A program made the position numbers and the translations under genes. The notes beneath the pieces were generated by a model that worked only from the letters and a program-made list of their open reading frames with translations, ran no database searches and had not been told where the DNA came from. A stretch of DNA of 7,969 nt from Candidatus Bathyarchaeota archaeon (GTDB taxonomy: Archaea > Thermoproteota > Bathyarchaeia > TCS64). The stretch covers positions 1 to 7,969 of the forward strand of contig PBSW01000001.1 in NCBI GenBank assembly GCA_002726865.1, in the 5' to 3' direction. Position 1 is the stretch's first letter. Each line of letters starts with the position of its first letter. Shown piece after piece: positions 3,411-7,969 of the stretch.

Positions 3411-4294
3411 AATCGTTGGCAACCACTGCCGGTTATTTTGCACCGGGCGCTGGAGTATTGGATGCCTTGGGCATGTATCCTGACGAGAACAGTGTCAGTA
3501 TGTTACAGAACCTGAAGTCTGGCGAGTTTGGACGAGCCGGTCTGCAAGGACTGGGAGCCTTGGGCGATGCCCTAATCTTTAGTGGGCTTGGTGCGCCTCT
3601 AGGGGCTTCGATGAAAATACTTTCCAAAAGCGGCAAGATGGCGCAGGGCGGTGCCAAGCAAATACTGCGCGGCAGAAAGTTTCGGGAGAGCGTCTTGAAG
3701 AATCCGCGCTTTGAGTCCAGTGATATTGTTAGGGTAGGTGATCGAGAATTACCGTTGAACACTCAAGTGATGGAGTATATAAGCCCCAGCCAGAAGGGGT
3801 TGCAGCAACAGGTTGATCTGACTGCGGATGTGTTTAGGCAGTATGCTACAAAAAACAGGATGATTGGTGGTGCTCCAACTCCGCAAGGCAGCCAATCCAA
3901 GTATTTTCTTATCAACAAAGATGTTGGCTTGGGTCCCAATAAAACCGCTAATATTGCCGTAAGGATTTCCGACCATCCCCCCACCTTAAAAGGCTTGGGC
4001 AAGGAAAGGTCTGGAGGTCATGGCGGTAAACAGTTTCAGGAAGCCCATTCCAGAATTAATATTGCTCCGGGCAGCAACAAAGCCGTGAATCTGGAAGAAG
4101 CCATTGCCAATATTGAGAAGATGTATCTGAAGCCGGGCAGCATTGAGGATATTGTTCGCTCTGGCAGAAACATAACTCCCGATGATTTGCGTGTGGTTAA
4201 GATTAAGAAGGGTGAGGTGATCAGTGCCAAAACCCCTTACCATTGGCGCTCTGGCGGTCAACTGCCCTTTGGCTTGGATGTATCGAGATTGTAA
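3395..4294 (+). CDS. 299-residue unrecognised phage protein with a 'VRISDH' module
   Basis: ATG 3395 lies six bases after CAGGT (3384-3388) and inside the end of the nuclease gene. The N-terminal third (about residues 12-90) is Gly/Ala/Leu-rich, with YFAPGAGVLDALGMYP and QGLGALGDALIFSGLGAPLG. That is a pattern I associate with large marine phage proteins of internal-virion or polyvalent type (from memory). The middle has SKYFLIN (168-174) and AVRISDHPP (188-196), similar to a short 'S.Y....vRiSDH' module seen in phage polyvalent proteins. A Gly-rich loop (206-212) and a conserved-looking C-terminus (KIKKGEVISAKTPYHWR) follow. No enzyme motif is recognised. Its TAA overlaps the ATG of terL (TAATG), so it is co-translated with the packaging genes and may be a virion or packaging accessory protein. 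Confidence 0.75.
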   Translation: MAEGIKSLATTAGYFAPGAGVLDALGMYPDENSVSMLQNLKSGEFGRAGLQGLGALGDALIFSGLGAPLGASMKILSKSGKMAQGGAKQILRGRKFRESVLKNPRFESSDIVRVGDRELPLNTQVMEYISPSQKGLQQQVDLTADVFRQYATKNRMIGGAPTPQGSQSKYFLINKDVGLGPNKTANIAVRISDHPPTLKGLGKERSGGHGGKQFQEAHSRINIAPGSNKAVNLEEAIANIEKMYLKPGSIEDIVRSGRNITPDDLRVVKIKKGEVISAKTPYHWRSGGQLPFGLDVSRL

Positions 4295-5790
4295 TGCAGA
4301 TCAACCAGCAAACCGAACAGAAGATTGATGCCCTCTCCTATGAGGAGAAGGTGGCATTGCTCAACCAGTTGGAAGCGCTGGAACAGGCAAAGGTCAAGGA
4401 AAACTGCCAGAATGATTTCCTATTTTTTGTGAAGTCCATGTGGCCCGCCTTCATTCAGGGCGATCACCACAAAATCATTGCCAAAGAATTTGAACGGGTG
4501 ATCAAGGGTGATTTGAAGCGACTGATCATCAATATGCCCCCGCGTCATACCAAGAGTGAATTTGCCTCCTATTTATTGCCCGCATGGTTCTTGGGGCAGA
4601 AACCGGATGGCAAGGTCATTCAGACCGCACATACAGCCGAGCTGTCAGTGGGCTTTGGCAGAAAGGTGCGTAACTTGGTAGGCTCGAAAGATTATCAGAA
4701 AGTTTTTGATAAAGTTAGCCTGCAAGCCGATTCAAAAGCCGCAGGACGCTGGAATACCAACAAGGGTGGCGAGTATTTCGCTATCGGTGTTGGTGGTGCA
4801 GTGACAGGTAAAGGTGCTGATTTATTGATCATCGATGATCCCCATTCCGAACAGGAAGGAGCCAGTGCCGATCCAAGGGTATTTGACAAGACATTTGAAT
4901 GGTACACCTCAGGTCCACGCCAGAGATTGCAACCCGGTGGTTCGATCATAGTGGTCATGACCCGTTGGCACCAAAAGGATTTAACCGGCAGCTTGCTGAA
5001 AACCAGCATCAAGCGTGGCGGAGAAGAATGGCGGGGAATTCAATTTCCTGCTATTTTGCCTTCTGGTAAGTCTCTGTGGCCCGGCTTCTGGAAGCTGGAA
5101 GAACTGGAGTCCCTGAAGGAAGAATTACCGGTCTCGAAATGGTCTGCCCAATATCAACAAGACCCTAGTGCCGAAGAAGGCGCTCTGGTGAAGCGGGAAT
5201 GGTGGAAACGCTGGGAACAGGACTCACCACCGAAATGTGAATTTTTAATTCAGTCATGGGATACTGCTTTCCTGAAAACCCAACGAGCCGACTACTCGGC
5301 TTGTACCACATGGGGAGTATTCTACATGGATAACGAGGAGGGCATGAAAGCCCCGAATCTAATCCTCTTGGATGCTTTCAAGGAACGCATGGAGTTTCCA
5401 GAACTGAAGAAGGTTGCCTACAAGATGTGGCAGCAATATGAACCTGATGCCTTTGTGGTGGAGGCGAAAGCTGCGGGTACCCCGCTTATTTTTGAATTGC
5501 GGCAGATGGGTATTCCGGTATCGGAGTTCAGTCCCTCAAGGGGCAACGACAAGATTGCAAGGGTCAATGCGGTAGCGGATTTATTTGCCACGGGCGTGGT
5601 CTGGGCACCGGAGACAAGATGGGCAGATGAAGTGATTGAGGAGTTTGCCGCTTTCCCCAATGCCGAACATGATGATTTGGTTGACTCCAGCACCCAAGCC
5701 CTGTTGAGATTCAGGCAAGGGGGATTTGTCAGCCTTTACAGTGATGAAGAAGATGAACCATTTTTTCCAACCAAAGCGGAGTTTTACTAA
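4294..5790 (+). CDS. terL: terminase large subunit (TerL), packaging ATPase and nuclease
   Basis: The 498-residue protein is the motor that pumps DNA into the procapsid through the portal and cuts it. Residues 1-35 are helical and may contact TerS. ATPase: Walker-A-like MPPRHTKSE at 81-89, Walker B LLIIDD at 177-182, and the coupling motif VMTRWH at 221-226. RNase H-like nuclease: D323 in SWDTAF, E390 in VVEAKAAGTP, and HDDLVD at 459-464; these supply the acidic metal ligands. Motifs and length fit the Terminase_6 type. An ATG at 4243 would add 17 residues overlapping the previous gene. I prefer 4294 because it forms a TAATG stop-start overlap and the residue pattern only becomes terminase-like from there. 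The portal starts 3 bp downstream. Confidence 0.96.
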   Translation: MQINQQTEQKIDALSYEEKVALLNQLEALEQAKVKENCQNDFLFFVKSMWPAFIQGDHHKIIAKEFERVIKGDLKRLIINMPPRHTKSEFASYLLPAWFLGQKPDGKVIQTAHTAELSVGFGRKVRNLVGSKDYQKVFDKVSLQADSKAAGRWNTNKGGEYFAIGVGGAVTGKGADLLIIDDPHSEQEGASADPRVFDKTFEWYTSGPRQRLQPGGSIIVVMTRWHQKDLTGSLLKTSIKRGGEEWRGIQFPAILPSGKSLWPGFWKLEELESLKEELPVSKWSAQYQQDPSAEEGALVKREWWKRWEQDSPPKCEFLIQSWDTAFLKTQRADYSACTTWGVFYMDNEEGMKAPNLILLDAFKERMEFPELKKVAYKMWQQYEPDAFVVEAKAAGTPLIFELRQMGIPVSEFSPSRGNDKIARVNAVADLFATGVVWAPETRWADEVIEEFAAFPNAEHDDLVDSSTQALLRFRQGGFVSLYSDEEDEPFFPTKAEFY

Positions 5791-5793
5791 TTT

Positions 5794-7969
5794 ATGGCAA
5801 TTGAACGAATAATCCCAGCAACCCCGATAGAGGGGGAACTAGAAGCAAGTGTGCAGGTTGAGATAGAAGGCTCCAATGGCATGGGTACCGAGACCGAAGA
5901 TGGCGGAATGCTGATTGATCTTGATCCCAATGCTTTTGAACCGAATAGCGATTTTTTTAATAATCTTGCCGAAGAGATGGATGAAAGATCTTTACAGAAA
6001 CTTTCTTCCGAGTTGATCGGACAATATCAGGGAGACCGTGATTCAAGAGGAGACTGGGAAGAAACCTATATCAAGGGTTTGGATCAGCTTGGCTTGAAGC
6101 TCGAAGACCGAACCTTACCTTGGCCCGGAGCCTGTGGAGTGTTTCACCCGATGCTGACCGAAGCTGTGGTGCGTTTCCAGAGCCAAGCCATTACCGAGAT
6201 ATTTCCGGCAGCTGGTCCGGTAAACACCAAGATTTTAGGTCGTATTACCCCTGAGAAAGAACAACAGGCAGGACGGGTTCAGGATTACATGAATTACCTG
6301 CTGACCGACAAGATGACCGAATACAGGACAGAGACCGAGAAGCTGTTATTCTCATTGCCTTTGGCGGGATCGGCTTTCAGAAAAGTTTATTACGATCCGA
6401 ATATGGATCGACCCTGTGCTATTTTCGTGCCCGCAGAAGATTTTATTGTTTCCTATGGGGCAACCGACTTGCAGATGGCGGATCGGGCTACCCATGTGAT
6501 GAAGAAAAACGCCAATGATGTGCGTAAATTACAGGTATCCGGGTTCTATCGTGATGTTGATCTCCCTGATGCCTCTCCCGATCCTGATGATATCAGGAAG
6601 AAATATGATGAACTGACCGGTGATCGATCAGCCTATGACTTCGACAATCGTTATACGTTGCTGGAAATGATGGTCAATTTGGACCTTGAGGGTCTTGAGG
6701 ATACCGATGAGATGGGCGAGCCTACCGGAGTGGCGTTGCCTTATGTGGTTACCATTGATCTTTCAAGTTCTACCATTCTTGCGATTCGCAGGAATTGGTA
6801 TGAAGGCGATGAAACCCGCATGATGCGACAGCATTATGCTCACTACCAGTATTTACCGGGACTAGGTTTTTATGGTTTTGGTCTGGTGCATTTGATTGGT
6901 GGATTGGCAAAATCAGCCACCTCATTACTCAGACAGTTAGTGGATGCAGGCACCTTATCGAATCTGCCGGGCGGATTGAAAGCCAGAGGGCTTAGGATCA
7001 AGGGCGATGACACTCCGATCATGCCGGGCGAATTTAGGGATGTGGATATTCCCGGTGGCGCTATTCGGGATAACATTTCATTCCTGCCCTACAAAGAACC
7101 CTCGACAGTGCTGTATCAACTGTTGGGCAATATCGTTGAGGAAGGCAGACGCTTTACCAGCGCCTCTGACATGAACGTCACCGATATGAAACAGGAAGCA
7201 CCAGTGGGAACTACCTTGGCTATTTTGGAGCGAGCCATGAAAGTGATGAGTGCAATCCAAGCAAGGCTCCATGCGTCCATGCGACAAGAATTTAATATTT
7301 TGGTGAATGTGATCAAAGATTTCACTTCACCCTCATATCCATACGAAGTTGATCCAGATGTTGAAATCAAGATGGAAGACTTCGATGACCGTGTTGATGT
7401 AATGCCGGTGTCCGACCCGAACTCGGCAACGATGGCACAACGCATCATGCAGTATCAGGCGGCACTGCAATTGGCACAGCAGGCACCACAGATGTATAAC
7501 CTGCCAGAATTACACAGGCAGATGCTGAATACCCTCGGCATTCATGATGCTGACAAGATTATCCCGCTTGAAAACGACATTAAACCTGCTGATCCCGTGA
7601 GTGAGAACATGAGCATGATCAACGGGGAACCAGTGAAAGCCTTTGAGTATCAAGACCAAGAGGCACACATCAAGGTGCACATGGCAGCCATCCAAGACCC
7701 CGAACTGGCGCAGATGGGACAGAACAACCCGCAGGGCATGGAGTTATTGAGGGCAGCCGTTGAAGCACACATCAGGGAACATCTAGCCTTCTTGTATCGT
7801 AATGAGATTGAACAGGAACTAGGCACCGAACTGCCACCACTGGGCGAACCATTGCCGGAATCAATCGAAAAGAGATTATCGAGTCTGGTTGCCGATGCTG
7901 CGGAAAAATTATTGCAAAAGCATCAAATGGAAATCGAGCAACAACGAATACAAAAACAAATGCAAGACC
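5794..7969 (+). CDS. portal protein, podovirus type (3' end cut by window)
   Basis: An open frame runs from ATG 5794 to the window end (725 codons, no stop seen). Portal proteins form the dodecameric ring at one capsid vertex through which TerL drives DNA and to which the tail attaches. The region WPGACGVFHPMLTEAVVRFQ (residues 110-129), followed by the QSQAITEIFP block and then SLPLAGSAFRKVYYDP (187-202), is the hallmark of a family of long podovirus portals common in marine phages. The first ~60 residues are acidic and probably flexible. The last ~60 visible residues are Gln/Glu-rich and helical, consistent with a barrel or coiled-coil tail. It sits 3 bp after terL; GGAG at 5778-5781 is 12 bases upstream. 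The usual family length is about 700-800 residues, so little is missing. Confidence 0.92.
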   Translation, partial: MAIERIIPATPIEGELEASVQVEIEGSNGMGTETEDGGMLIDLDPNAFEPNSDFFNNLAEEMDERSLQKLSSELIGQYQGDRDSRGDWEETYIKGLDQLGLKLEDRTLPWPGACGVFHPMLTEAVVRFQSQAITEIFPAAGPVNTKILGRITPEKEQQAGRVQDYMNYLLTDKMTEYRTETEKLLFSLPLAGSAFRKVYYDPNMDRPCAIFVPAEDFIVSYGATDLQMADRATHVMKKNANDVRKLQVSGFYRDVDLPDASPDPDDIRKKYDELTGDRSAYDFDNRYTLLEMMVNLDLEGLEDTDEMGEPTGVALPYVVTIDLSSSTILAIRRNWYEGDETRMMRQHYAHYQYLPGLGFYGFGLVHLIGGLAKSATSLLRQLVDAGTLSNLPGGLKARGLRIKGDDTPIMPGEFRDVDIPGGAIRDNISFLPYKEPSTVLYQLLGNIVEEGRRFTSASDMNVTDMKQEAPVGTTLAILERAMKVMSAIQARLHASMRQEFNILVNVIKDFTSPSYPYEVDPDVEIKMEDFDDRVDVMPVSDPNSATMAQRIMQYQAALQLAQQAPQMYNLPELHRQMLNTLGIHDADKIIPLENDIKPADPVSENMSMINGEPVKAFEYQDQEAHIKVHMAAIQDPELAQMGQNNPQGMELLRAAVEAHIREHLAFLYRNEIEQELGTELPPLGEPLPESIEKRLSSLVADAAEKLLQKHQMEIEQQRIQKQMQD

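Noticed and set aside
4243..4293. Upstream ATG giving a 515-residue TerL
   Set aside because: The 17 extra residues overlap the preceding gene in another frame and do not look terminase-like; the TAATG at 4292-4296 is a better start.
3127..7695. Numerous minus-strand ORFs of 60-110 codons opposite the nuclease, 299-residue, terL and portal genes
   Set aside because: They lie wholly within strongly supported + strand genes, lack recognisable domains and read as antisense shadows.
1..7969. CRISPR array, insertion sequence or integrase attachment site
   Set aside because: No regularly spaced direct repeats with unique spacers, no transposase or integrase and no tRNA-end duplication were seen.

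Overview
This window looks like the DNA-packaging end of a tailed bacteriophage or prophage genome (Caudoviricetes). The evidence is a terminase small subunit (1708-2178), a terminase large subunit (4294-5790) and the start of a long podovirus-type portal protein (5794 to the window end, open), all on the + strand. The host cannot be named from the sequence. Shine-Dalgarno sites and sigma70-like promoter boxes indicate an ordinary bacterial host, and weak resemblances to P1-like immunity-region sequences hint at a gammaproteobacterium.

Left part (1-1707): a leftward (minus-strand) cluster of small unrecognised genes: 106 aa (672-992), 69 aa (330-539) and perhaps 26 aa (124-204). All three have good ribosome binding sites. 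The DNA between and ahead of them is full of hairpins. Two ~50-nt modules (564-617 and 1024-1075) have the same layout on the minus strand: an ACUGU/ACAGU closing stem, one hairpin, then a hairpin with a GNRA tetraloop, then a shared AGAAACAGTAA block ending just ahead of the next gene's ribosome binding site. The second module lies inside a possible 36-codon leader ORF (1009-1119) that also carries a sequence complementary to the downstream Shine-Dalgarno sites. A leftward extended -10 promoter (1547-1556) and a rightward TTGACA box inside a palindromic operator-like repeat (1604-1642) sit between the leftward genes and terS. A second copy of this palindrome is at 268-310. A + strand reading frame may run in from the left edge and end at 158.

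Middle part (1708-3110): terS, then about 0.5 kb without a convincing gene (C-rich runs, an A6T6 tract, tandem 11-bp repeats), then a 75-aa LexA-like winged-helix DNA-binding protein without a protease domain, then 150 bp of short direct and inverted repeats.

Right part (3052-7969): a tightly coupled rightward operon. A 20-residue hydrophobic peptide (3052-3114) overlaps by GTGA a Ref-family (RecA-dependent) HNH-like nuclease (3111-3410). The nuclease overlaps a 299-aa unrecognised phage protein (3395-4294), which overlaps terL by TAATG. The portal follows 3 bp after terL. The genes here look less AT-rich than the left half, suggesting a mosaic junction near 3.1 kb. The terminase genes are separated by about 2.1 kb of regulatory and recombination genes, which is unusual. 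The strongest candidate for something undescribed is the leftward set of paired structured leaders; the next is the mini membrane peptide coupled to the Ref-like nuclease.
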